A stretch of DNA of 55,055 nt. Origin: Flavobacteriaceae bacterium. GTDB lineage: Bacteria > Bacteroidota > Bacteroidia > Flavobacteriales > Flavobacteriaceae. Below, piece by piece: positions 35,156 to 43,514 of the stretch (positions are counted from its first letter, which is position 1; each line of letters starts with the position of its first letter). The notes under the pieces are model-generated. The model was not told the origin of the DNA. It saw only the letters and a list, made by a program, of their open reading frames with translations, and ran no database searches. The stretch is taken from NCBI GenBank assembly GCA_017858055.1, contig JAFMCA010000011.1, positions 1-55,055 on the forward strand, given 5' to 3'. The translations under genes were made by a program, and so were the position numbers.

Positions 35156-35601
35156 TAGGCTTCGTTGATTTCGATCCAATGTCCATCCGGATCTTGGATT
35201 TTTACCTGTCGGACACCATCTTTTCGAATACGGACAGTATTTTTTTTCCCTTCGTCTGTCCAATAATCAACCTTGTTTTTTTGCAGATGAGCAACAACCT
35301 TTTCAATATCTTTGGTGGAGAAGGCCATATGATTAACAATGGTATTGGGGGCTCCGTCCTCACTGGTGATAAGATGTAATTGTTTTCCCTCATGATTGAT
35401 CAGCCACCGCTTTGGAGGAATTTGACTTGCGGTTACTTCAATTTCTTCAAAACCTAAAATCTCAATATAAAAATCACCTGTTTTTTGGAGCTGTTTTACT
35501 GGTAGGGCTTGATGGTTGAAAGTCAATTTGAATTCTTCCTGCTGCGCACAAAGCAGTACAGGGAATAATAAAATTATTAAAATTGGTTTTAGAAGTTGCA
35601 T
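35152..35601 (-). CDS. Secreted VOC-superfamily (glyoxalase-like) protein
   Basis: 149 residues with a signal peptide ([20 protein letters not shown]). The body has one vicinal-oxygen-chelate domain: [20 protein letters not shown], a metal-site His in [12 protein letters not shown] and a final Glu in [16 protein letters not shown] proteins bind a metal and act as isomerases, lyases or dioxygenases. Periplasmic versions are uncommon; the substrate is unknown. It converges on uxuA with a 4-bp overlap and is divergent from the NIPSNAP gene across 52 bp. Confidence 0.82.
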   Translation of the reverse strand: MQLLKPILIILLFPVLLCAQQEEFKLTFNHQALPVKQLQKTGDFYIEILGFEEIEVTASQIPPKRWLINHEGKQLHLITSEDGAPNTIVNHMAFSTKDIEKVVAHLQKNKVDYWTDEGKKNTVRIRKDGVRQVKIQDPDGHWIEINEAY

Positions 35602-35653
35602 CTTTTGTCTTTTTTAATGTTTAAATTTAGTCTTAATTTTTAAAATAAAATAA

Positions 35654-36394
35654 ATGAAAAAGTATCTTTTATTCCTAATGGTTAGCTTTTCTCTTACTGT
35701 TGTTGCACAGAAAGAATATTATGAACTACGAACGTATTCAATTCCTTTTAACGGAGCAGAACAAGCTTTGCACAAGTATTTAAAAGACGCTCTTTTACCT
35801 GCTTTAAATCGCCATGGAGTGAATCATGTAGGTGTTTTTGAATCTTTAGGTAGTCCAACTCCAAAGCAAATTTTGCTATTGATACCCTATAAAGATATTG
35901 CCACTTACGGTGAGGTCGTCATGGCTCTGGGTTCGGATGACACCTACCTAGAATCCAGAAAACCATATGATGCCGTTCCACATACTAACCGAGTTTACAG
36001 TCGTTTTTCCAGTTCCTTTTATATAGCATTTGATGGGTTGCCTCAAATGATTAAACCCAAAAAAGGCTCACAGCTTTTTGAATTACGAACGTATGAAGGA
36101 TACAGTGAAGATGCTGTACGTAGAAAAGTGAAAATGTTTAACAAAGAGGAATTTTCAATCTTTGAAGCTACGGGATTACATTCCGTATTTTTCGGGGAGC
36201 AAGTTTCAGGACCCCTGATGCCTGCATTAACCTATATGCTCTCTTTTAGTTCCATGGAGGAACGCGATGCCAATTGGGATAAATTCAGAGTTCATCCAGA
36301 TTGGAAAAGAGTTTCGGCTCTTCCAGAATATGCAAATTCTGTTTCAGACATCAAACGAACATTTTTAACTCCTTTGGAATATTCCCAGTTGTAA
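35654..36394 (+). CDS. Secreted tandem NIPSNAP-domain protein
   Basis: 246 residues with a signal peptide (MKKYLLFLMVSFSLTVVAQ). Two dimeric alpha-beta barrel repeats are visible: YYELRTYSIPFNGAEQALHK (from about 22) and LFELRTYEGYSEDAVRRKVK (from about 143), both opening with the ELRTY motif of NIPSNAP proteins. The second repeat holds GVHSV/GLHSVFFGE-type strands. The biochemical role of the family is unclear. It is the only plus-strand gene between uxuA and the Gfo gene at 39618; the facing ThuA gene ends 3 bp away. Confidence 0.85.
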   Translation: MKKYLLFLMVSFSLTVVAQKEYYELRTYSIPFNGAEQALHKYLKDALLPALNRHGVNHVGVFESLGSPTPKQILLLIPYKDIATYGEVVMALGSDDTYLESRKPYDAVPHTNRVYSRFSSSFYIAFDGLPQMIKPKKGSQLFELRTYEGYSEDAVRRKVKMFNKEEFSIFEATGLHSVFFGEQVSGPLMPALTYMLSFSSMEERDANWDKFRVHPDWKRVSALPEYANSVSDIKRTFLTPLEYSQL

Positions 36395-36397
36395 TGA

Positions 36398-37165
36398 TTA
36401 GTTGCTGAGAAGATATTCTAGACCTCCTTGCAAATGTTTTTGGAACCAGGGCAAAGCATACATTTCCTTGCTGTGACCTAATGCGGTGTACCATTGTTTT
36501 CCTCCATCTAAGGTATTATACCAGCACAAAGGAGCTGTTTTCGGTCGATAGGGATTTTTATTGTTGTCTTTTTCTGAGACCGTAGTTAAATCTGCTTCCA
36601 ATAAAATTTTAAAGCTGGGATTGATATTTTTTATAAAATAGCATTCATCATCCAGATCAAAATGATCTCCTAAATGTTTGGTGGAGGGGTGCTCTCTTAT
36701 AGATACGTTTACGGTAAAGGTTTGAAAAGGGGGATGACGTAGAAAAGAGCCACCGATTAATTTCCAAAACCAAGGCCAATTACGTTCGGAGCCTATCGCT
36801 GAATGAAGCCCACCAAAACTTTTTCCACTTTTACAAAAATTCTGAAAAGCTGTTCGCTGTTCCTCATTATCAAATGCCTCGTTATTTGTGTTGGAAAAAA
36901 AAACGGCATCAAAAGTCATCATCTGATCAGAAGTGAAAATTGCAGGATCCTCACTAACAACACTTTCTACACCAATCTCATCACAGATATTTTGTAAAGT
37001 TTCAACACTGGTGGCAATATTTTCGTGGACATATCCCTTTCCGTTTTTGGTATAAATTAAAATCTTTTTTCCCTCTAGGGCTTTGTTTTGTGCCCAAGCA
37101 CTATGGAATACTAAACCAATTAAAAGGAATAAAGCAGTAGTTCGAGTAAATTTTAAATGGATCAT
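36398..37165 (-). CDS. ThuA-domain secreted protein
   Basis: 255 residues from the ATG at 37163-37165, which gives the signal peptide MIHLKFTRTTALFLLIGLVF; the ATG at 37222 would overlap the GH95 gene and add nineteen unsuitable residues. The body is a ThuA/trehalose-utilisation fold of the glutamine-amidotransferase-like class: KILIYTKNGKGYVHENIATS, DAVFFSNTNNEAFD, GKSFGGLHSAIGS and the terminal GHSKEMYALPWFQKHLQGGL. ThuA proteins are found in 3-keto-sugar utilisation operons, which agrees with the Gfo/Idh/MocA and DUF1080 genes around it. It is downstream of GH95 with a 31-bp gap. Confidence 0.85.
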   Translation of the reverse strand: MIHLKFTRTTALFLLIGLVFHSAWAQNKALEGKKILIYTKNGKGYVHENIATSVETLQNICDEIGVESVVSEDPAIFTSDQMMTFDAVFFSNTNNEAFDNEEQRTAFQNFCKSGKSFGGLHSAIGSERNWPWFWKLIGGSFLRHPPFQTFTVNVSIREHPSTKHLGDHFDLDDECYFIKNINPSFKILLEADLTTVSEKDNNKNPYRPKTAPLCWYNTLDGGKQWYTALGHSKEMYALPWFQKHLQGGLEYLLSN

Positions 37166-37196
37166 TGATTTTTTGATTTCGTTAGTTTTGAAGGTC

Positions 37197-39557
37197 CTAT
37201 AAGATGAGTTCGATGGGAACACCAGCTTTTAAGCTTACAGGAATCTTCTCGTCCTTGTATAAGAGTTGAGTGTCAACATTGAATTTTGACACCAATTTAA
37301 TTTGTTTGAGTTCACTCCTTTCCCAATGAAGATCTACGATAATATTCCCTCTTGCTTTTAGTCCGCGGACGATTCCGTTTTTCCAAACAGGTGGTAAGGC
37401 AGGGAGCAAACGAATGATTCCGGGTTCGTGGGATTGAACTAATATTTCTGCTACACCAGCAGTATATCCAAAATTTCCATCAATCTGAAAAGGGGGATGA
37501 GCATCAAAAAGATTTGAAAAAATTGACTTTTCGAATAGCAATTGAATATGCTCTTCCGCCATATTCCCATTCATTAAGCGGGCAGCACAATTGATAAGCC
37601 ATGCTCGACTCCATCCTGTTCCGGCTCCCCCATTTTTAAGTCTGAAGTCTAAAGTTTTACGAACAGCTTCTAAAAGTTCAGGTGTTTTAGATAAACTGAT
37701 CTGATCTCCAGGATGAAATCCATACAGATGGGACATATGTCGGTGTCCAGGTTCGTGTTCTGTATACTCCCGATCCCATTCCAATATTCTTCCATCGGAT
37801 CCCAATTGAAAACCGGGACGGAGTCGGTCAAGTTGCTCTTTAATTCGGGAAGTCCAATCATTTTTGATTTGTAAAATCGAAGCAGCTTGTAAGTAATTAG
37901 TAAAAACTTCAGTGACGACTTGTTGATCCATTGCACTTCCCAAACAACTTGCAACAGGATTCCCTTCCTTGTCTAAATATCTATTTTCAGGGGAGGTTGA
38001 AGGAGCTGCAATAAGGCTTCCGTCGCGTTTGTCTTCGATTAGCCAATCGCTGTAAAATTGAGCTACTGCTTCAATAGCAGGAAACCCCCTAGATTTTAAA
38101 AATTCGATATCATGGGTAAAGAGGTAATGTTGCCAATAATGCTGGACCATCCACCCTCCAGCTCCAAAGGACGCCCCCCAATAAGCCGTGGGGGCTCGAA
38201 GCCAAGTCGGTGTCCAAATGTCCGTAGCATGAGGTAAAAATGATCCACGGGAGCCAAAGTTTTTCGTTGCAGTGGTTCTTCCACTTTGGAGGAGTCGATC
38301 TACAAAATCAAATAAAGGAGTATTAAGCTCGTCCAATTGAGTGAGATTCGCCAACCAATAATTCATTTGTAAGTTGATATTGAGGTGGTAATCCGCATTC
38401 CACGGCGCATTGATATGAGGATTCCACAATCCTTGAAGATTAGCGGGAAGTGTTCCCTCTCTTGAGGATGCGATTAGGAGATAGCGTCCATAATGAAATA
38501 AGGTTTCTTGTAGTTCTAAATCGACACCCCCCTGCTTTACAGCTTCCAAACGTTTGTCTGTTGGTATTTTTTGAAGTGTATTTTCAGTAAGGAGATTAAA
38601 TTGAAGTCGATTGAATAACGATTGGTGGTCTTCAATATGAGCTTGTTTAATGTATTCAAGTTGAGTCTTAGCGAGTTGATCGAGCTGAATTTCGTTTTGC
38701 AAGCTGTAATTTTCAAAATAGTACGAAGAGTTAGATACGATATAAAGTTCGAGTTCTTGAACTCCATTTAATTCTAAAGAGTTGCCCTGCGCAGTAAGGG
38801 TTCCACCTTTGAATTTAGGTTTTAAAACGGTTTGAAACTGTACACCGTTTAAAATAGGTGCGGGTTTAGAATCAAACGACCCTTTCCTTTGGGTGACTTC
38901 ACCTTCCATGATGAGATTTCCATCTTGAACAAAGGTTTTTGCTGTGTCAACGCCTTCGTCCTTGGGGCGATCGAGACGGAGTGTCCCATTTAGGCCCTCA
39001 GGATGTTCGCTTTTAAGCGTAATCACTATGGCTTGATGGGGAGCGGATACAAAGGCATTTTGAGAAACAGGATACCCTTCCGTTTGATAGTTTACTTCCA
39101 CCACGGCTTCATTTAAGTTAAGGCTTCTCTTGTAATTTGTAATGACTGTATGTTTGAGATTTAGAAACAGATCTCCTAGGGTTTGATGTGACCGAACGAC
39201 TGTTTTTCTCGAAAACTTTTCAACTAAAAGAGAATCTACAGTTTGGATAGCTCCTTCAAAAAGAAGCTGACGGATCTCTGCTAAATCTTTTGGGGTACCA
39301 GGGGGATGATCCCAATTTAAATCCTTTGGCCAAAGGGAGTCATCGTTTAATTGAATACGTTCTGAGATAGGATCTCCAAATACCATAGCTCCAAGCCGAC
39401 CGTTTCCAAGGGGAAGGGCTTCCTCCCATACAGTAGCAGCTTGTTCATACCATAAAACTTGTATATTTTCTGTGCTCGTATCCGTAGGGGATTGGCAGGC
39501 TATAAAAACACTTACTGCGATTAGAAGTATTAAACGTTCGGAAATCTTTATGATCAA
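37197..39557 (-). CDS. GH95-family glycoside hydrolase, lipoprotein
   Basis: 786 residues. A lipoprotein signal (LILLIAVSVFIACQS) precedes the GH95 N-terminal beta-domain, recognised by EEALPLGNGRLGAMVFGDPI and LNDDSLWP, then the (alpha/alpha)6 barrel with NLQGLWNPHINAPWNADYHL and NINLQMNYW, then the C-terminal block IDGNFGYTAGVAEILVQSH. Family members are inverting alpha-1,2-L-fucosidases or alpha-L-galactosidases. This is the only clear glycoside hydrolase in the window. The substrate may be a fucose- or L-galactose-decorated algal glycan. It is divergent from the Tat Gfo gene at 39618. Confidence 0.92.
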   Translation of the reverse strand: MIIKISERLILLIAVSVFIACQSPTDTSTENIQVLWYEQAATVWEEALPLGNGRLGAMVFGDPISERIQLNDDSLWPKDLNWDHPPGTPKDLAEIRQLLFEGAIQTVDSLLVEKFSRKTVVRSHQTLGDLFLNLKHTVITNYKRSLNLNEAVVEVNYQTEGYPVSQNAFVSAPHQAIVITLKSEHPEGLNGTLRLDRPKDEGVDTAKTFVQDGNLIMEGEVTQRKGSFDSKPAPILNGVQFQTVLKPKFKGGTLTAQGNSLELNGVQELELYIVSNSSYYFENYSLQNEIQLDQLAKTQLEYIKQAHIEDHQSLFNRLQFNLLTENTLQKIPTDKRLEAVKQGGVDLELQETLFHYGRYLLIASSREGTLPANLQGLWNPHINAPWNADYHLNINLQMNYWLANLTQLDELNTPLFDFVDRLLQSGRTTATKNFGSRGSFLPHATDIWTPTWLRAPTAYWGASFGAGGWMVQHYWQHYLFTHDIEFLKSRGFPAIEAVAQFYSDWLIEDKRDGSLIAAPSTSPENRYLDKEGNPVASCLGSAMDQQVVTEVFTNYLQAASILQIKNDWTSRIKEQLDRLRPGFQLGSDGRILEWDREYTEHEPGHRHMSHLYGFHPGDQISLSKTPELLEAVRKTLDFRLKNGGAGTGWSRAWLINCAARLMNGNMAEEHIQLLFEKSIFSNLFDAHPPFQIDGNFGYTAGVAEILVQSHEPGIIRLLPALPPVWKNGIVRGLKARGNIIVDLHWERSELKQIKLVSKFNVDTQLLYKDEKIPVSLKAGVPIELIL

Positions 39558-39617
39558 AATGTTTTCGGTATTTTGCTGTTTGTTTTTTTAAATTTAATTG
39601 AAAAAATTGGGAATCAT

Positions 39618-40994
39618 ATGGAAGAGAAGCTATTTAATATTAACAGAAGACATTTTCTGAGAGGAAGTTTTGCATCCCTAGTTCTTTCTACGTACGGACT
39701 ATACGGATTCGATCTGATGAACCCGACAAAAAGGTATCGTGTGGGACTTATTGGCACAGGATGGTATGGGAAGAGCGATCTTTTTCGGTTAATGCAAGTC
39801 ACCAAAATCGATGTGGTCTGTCTTTGTGATGTGGATGAGTATCAATTAAAAGAAGCTGCTGATCGCATTCAAAATAGACAGCCTGGTTCAAAACGTCCTC
39901 AACTTTATAAAGATTATCAAACCATGCTAGTTCAGCATGAATTGGACATTGTATTGATTGGTACACCCGATCATTGGCATGCTTTACAATGTATTGCAGC
40001 AATGGAGTCTGGGGCTCATGTTTATCTACAAAAACCGATCAGTGTTGATGTCCTAGAAGGGGAAGCGGTTGTAGCCGCAGCAAATAAAATGAATAAAGTT
40101 GTACAAGTTGGTTTGCAGCGAAGAAATACCCCCCATTTGGTAGAGGCAAAGCAAAACATCGTCGATGCTGGTTTGTTAGGAAAAATTGCACACGTAGAAC
40201 TTTGTTGTTATTATCACATGCGGTCTCAAGCCAATCCATCTCTTCAAGAAGTCCCTGATCATTTAGATTATGAACTTTGGACGGGACCTGCTCCACTTCG
40301 ACCTTATGACGGTTTACCACACCGAGGATGGTGGCGTGCTTTTATGGAATACGGCAATGGAATTATGGGGGATATGTGTGTGCATATGTTTGATGCCACC
40401 CGCTGGCTTTTAGATTTGGATTGGCCAAATCGCATCTCCTCTCAGGGAGGAATATATGTTCAAAAGGTGGGTAAATCCAATATTTCAGATACACAAACGG
40501 CAGTTTTTGAATACGATAACCTTCAATGTGTTTGGCAGCATCGTTCTTGGGGAACACCCGCAGACCCAGAATATCCTTGGGCTTTTAAAATTTATGGTGA
40601 GCATGGAACATTGGCGGGTAGCCCAATGAAGTACGATTTTATTCCAAATTCGAAGGAAAAAAAAATCCACAAAGACTGCCATTATGAAAGAACACAATTT
40701 CCAGAGGACTTGACCGAAAAAGATATAGAACTTCATGCTGCCCCAGCAACACGACTTCATATGCTCGATTTTCTTAAAGCGATTGAAGAAAAGCAGCAAC
40801 CCATCGCAAGTATTGAAGAAGGACATCGCTCAACGGCAAGTTGTATCTTAGCAAACCTCTCTATGAAATTAAATAGACCTCTGGAGTATGACTCTCAACT
40901 TAGAATAGTCAAAAACGATCCAGAGGCTACAAAACTTTTAAAAAGATCATACAGAGAAGGATGGAGACATCCCTTACCCGAGGACTTTAATTAA
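39618..40994 (+). CDS. Gfo/Idh/MocA-family oxidoreductase, Tat-exported
   Basis: 458 residues from the ATG at 39618-39620; the upstream ATG at 39573 would precede the Tat signal with a hydrophobic leader not seen in the family. NINRRHFLRGSFASLVLS (from about residue 7) is the Tat motif. VGLIGTGWYGKSDLF is the nucleotide-binding loop, VYLQKPISVDV stands at the EKP position with Gln, and GDMCVHMFDATRWLL holds the active-site His/Asp. It resembles the protein at 8810-10192 (also QKP), so these two may share a specificity. Its 3' end overlaps the convergent TIM-barrel gene by 8 bp. Confidence 0.87.
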   Translation: MEEKLFNINRRHFLRGSFASLVLSTYGLYGFDLMNPTKRYRVGLIGTGWYGKSDLFRLMQVTKIDVVCLCDVDEYQLKEAADRIQNRQPGSKRPQLYKDYQTMLVQHELDIVLIGTPDHWHALQCIAAMESGAHVYLQKPISVDVLEGEAVVAAANKMNKVVQVGLQRRNTPHLVEAKQNIVDAGLLGKIAHVELCCYYHMRSQANPSLQEVPDHLDYELWTGPAPLRPYDGLPHRGWWRAFMEYGNGIMGDMCVHMFDATRWLLDLDWPNRISSQGGIYVQKVGKSNISDTQTAVFEYDNLQCVWQHRSWGTPADPEYPWAFKIYGEHGTLAGSPMKYDFIPNSKEKKIHKDCHYERTQFPEDLTEKDIELHAAPATRLHMLDFLKAIEEKQQPIASIEEGHRSTASCILANLSMKLNRPLEYDSQLRIVKNDPEATKLLKRSYREGWRHPLPEDFN

Positions 40995-41820
40995 TGGAAA
41001 TATTGTTTAAGAAAGAAAGACTTTTAGGAACTTGATTGATAACTCTTGAAGATTCATCTTCAATGAACATGTAGCGAACTCCCTGACTGTATGCTTTTTT
41101 AACAACGCCTTCAATATCAATTTGACCTTCTCCTAAAATCACATTGGTTTCCACATCTTCAGAACCGCTGTCATTGCCTTTAATTCCCTTTTGCATGTCT
41201 TTAAGGTGAAGCATTACAACAAAATCAGGATATTTTTCTAGTAGCGCGATTGGGCTTTCTCCTCCATGAGTAATCCAAAAAACATCCATTTCCAAGGAAA
41301 AGTTTTTGGCATTTTTAGCCATATAATCAAAAAGGGTTCCGTATTCATAAGGTCTGAATTCGTATCCGTGCGCGTGATAAGCTAGTGTAATGCCTTCGCG
41401 TTTTAGTATTGCACCAGCATCATTAAAAACTTTTACTGCCGCTTGAGTATTCTCAATATCAAATCGATTCCCATCGTGAGGAATCCATGCACACATTACA
41501 AAACGGGCCCCGTAACGCAAAGCTTTTTCAGCAACTGCCTTTGGATTATCTCTTAATTCTTCATAATCAGCACCAATACTTATTGGGTTTAAATCGTATT
41601 TATTCAATAATGCTCTGAACTCGGCTTCCTCCATACCATAGGTATCACCACCTTCAATTGTTTTAATTCCCCAATCTGAAATGGTTTTCAAGGATTGCTC
41701 CACATTCTCTTTGAATTGATTTCTCAAACTGTAAAGTTGGATACCAAATTCTTGAGCATGGATATAGGGTCCTGCAAACAGAGATAGGATAAAGAGGCTA
41801 AAGAAATATTTTAATTTCAT
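40987..41820 (-). CDS. Secreted TIM-barrel sugar isomerase/epimerase-like protein
   Basis: 277 residues from the ATG at 41818-41820, which opens a standard signal peptide (MKLKYFFSLFILSLFAGPYIHAQ); a start at 41853 adds eleven residues before it. The barrel begins EFGIQLYSLRNQFKENVEQS and shows the metal-site residues of xylose-isomerase-like proteins: Glu/His in ITLAYHAHGYEFRP, Asp in SLEMDVFWITHGG, His in VMLHLKDMQKG and Glu in YMFIEDES. In keto-glycoside pathways exported relatives of this fold act on 3-keto sugars. Convergent with the Gfo gene before it, so likely co-functional but separately transcribed. Confidence 0.86.
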   Translation of the reverse strand: MKLKYFFSLFILSLFAGPYIHAQEFGIQLYSLRNQFKENVEQSLKTISDWGIKTIEGGDTYGMEEAEFRALLNKYDLNPISIGADYEELRDNPKAVAEKALRYGARFVMCAWIPHDGNRFDIENTQAAVKVFNDAGAILKREGITLAYHAHGYEFRPYEYGTLFDYMAKNAKNFSLEMDVFWITHGGESPIALLEKYPDFVVMLHLKDMQKGIKGNDSGSEDVETNVILGEGQIDIEGVVKKAYSQGVRYMFIEDESSRVINQVPKSLSFLNNISIN

Positions 41821-41892
41821 GATAAATAATTTGAATTTGAATGTTTTATACAATAAGGTTATTTACTTTTAAAGCTTAAATATACTTCTTCA

Positions 41893-43512
41893 TTGAAAAA
41901 CTTCTTTCACTTTGGTAAAAACATTTTAAATTCTACCAAATTCATCCTTCTTCTGACCCTGTTCTTTTCTTGTATTGATCCCATAGCCCCTGTATTTGAT
42001 TTTAAAGAAGATTTAATTATAATAAACGCCTTAGCAACTACGGTCCCAGGCACTACAAATATTACTGTTGAAAAAACAGCCATTGAGTTTGGAGAATACA
42101 GATCAAATTTTGTCTCGGGTTGTAGTATCGATTTGATCAATTCGGAGAGCAAAGAGCGATATCCTTTCGTAGAAAAAGACAATGTGTATAGTATTTCTGA
42201 TGAATTTGCAATCCTTCCCGGTTCTCGGTGGGAGGTAGAGGTTACCTTGCCCGATGGGTCGGTGTATCGATCTACTTCTGAGTTGGCCCCCCGAACAGTT
42301 CCCATCCTTGAGATATATCAGGATTTTAACCCTGAAATGACCTACGACGAAGGGTATGGAGGCTATATCCCTGGACATGAAATTAAAATTGATTTTCAGG
42401 ATCCACCCGATGAAAAGAACTTTTTTTTATATCAATACCGTGCCTACCAAGAGGAGTTGTATTGTAAGATATGTGAAAATGGAATTTTAAGAGATGGAGA
42501 ATGTTTATCACAAATCAATAATCCATTACTTACAAAAGAGTATTATACCTACATCTGTGATCAGAGTTGCTGGAAAATAAGCTATAATGATGAAGTTATT
42601 GTTTTTGATGATCAATTTACTAACGGTAAATTCATAGCAAAACTCATCGTAGCAAGATTGCCCTATATCTCCAATCAGGATGTGCTCATGGAAGTGATCA
42701 AGCTTAACATTTCCGAGGAATCCTATAATTATTATAAAACGGTTAAAGATTTAGTTGACAATAACAGTGGATTAAATGCGCCTTTACCTACGGCTCTCAT
42801 AGGAAATTTCTATGGAGTATCGGATCCAGATCAGACCGTTTTAGGTCGTTTTACTGCGGGATCTTCTGTGATTAAATCTATCTTCATTGAACGTAATTCA
42901 ATGAGCGAGCCTACTTTAGGGAGGATCAAACTCCCTGAACCCGAAGCTTTTGGTGATCCGATTCCCAATCCGTTAACCTATGAAACCCCTTGTGAAGAGT
43001 CTCAGTATCGAACCTCGGTTTTGAGCGCAGATAAGCGACTGTTATTTGGCGAAATCGAAGTGGGAGAACAAGATCTAGATAAGGATGGGATTTTGGATTT
43101 AGAGGACAACTGTATTACTGTTGCTAATCCCGATCAAGCTGATTTGGATGGTGATGGTATAGGAGATATATGCGATAATGATGCCGATGGGGATGGATAT
43201 ATAATTTTTTATGAAAATGCTTGTAAATCAGAAGATACGGATGCCAATAGCATACCCTTAGATACGGATGGTGATTTTATTCCAAACTGTGTAGATACGG
43301 ATGATGATAACGACGGGTATTCAGATGAATTTGAAGATATTGCAGAAACCGACCCGCTCGATGTAAATAGTGTTCCACTTGATACCGATCAAGATGGTTT
43401 ACCTGATGCTGTAGAAATTGCGAGAAGAACAAATCCTAACAATCCAGACACCGATGGTGATGGTTTTAAAGACGGAGAAGATAATTATCCAAGAGATCCT
43501 AATCGACACTAA
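41893..43512 (+). CDS. DUF4249-type lipoprotein with thrombospondin type 3 repeats
   Basis: 539 residues starting at TTG (the only start that includes the lipoprotein signal KFILLLTLFFSCIDPIAP). Residues about 30-385 form the DUF4249 region (DLIIINALATTVPGTTNITV, VEVTLPDGSVYRSTSELAPR), which is regularly paired with a TonB-dependent receptor, as here with the gene 2 bp downstream. From about residue 396 there are Asp-rich calcium-binding repeats: DKDGILDLEDNC, DLDGDGIGDICDNDADGDGY, DTDQDGLPDAVE, DTDGDGFKDGEDNYP. The repeat tail is unusual for DUF4249 proteins. It is probably a surface substrate-binding partner of the receptor. Confidence 0.82.
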   Translation: MKNFFHFGKNILNSTKFILLLTLFFSCIDPIAPVFDFKEDLIIINALATTVPGTTNITVEKTAIEFGEYRSNFVSGCSIDLINSESKERYPFVEKDNVYSISDEFAILPGSRWEVEVTLPDGSVYRSTSELAPRTVPILEIYQDFNPEMTYDEGYGGYIPGHEIKIDFQDPPDEKNFFLYQYRAYQEELYCKICENGILRDGECLSQINNPLLTKEYYTYICDQSCWKISYNDEVIVFDDQFTNGKFIAKLIVARLPYISNQDVLMEVIKLNISEESYNYYKTVKDLVDNNSGLNAPLPTALIGNFYGVSDPDQTVLGRFTAGSSVIKSIFIERNSMSEPTLGRIKLPEPEAFGDPIPNPLTYETPCEESQYRTSVLSADKRLLFGEIEVGEQDLDKDGILDLEDNCITVANPDQADLDGDGIGDICDNDADGDGYIIFYENACKSEDTDANSIPLDTDGDFIPNCVDTDDDNDGYSDEFEDIAETDPLDVNSVPLDTDQDGLPDAVEIARRTNPNNPDTDGDGFKDGEDNYPRDPNRH

Positions 43513-43514
43513 AT

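Noticed and set aside
41907-42305. 132-residue minus-strand ORF
   Set aside because: Lies inside the DUF4249 coding region, has Arg/Ser-rich random composition and no motif.
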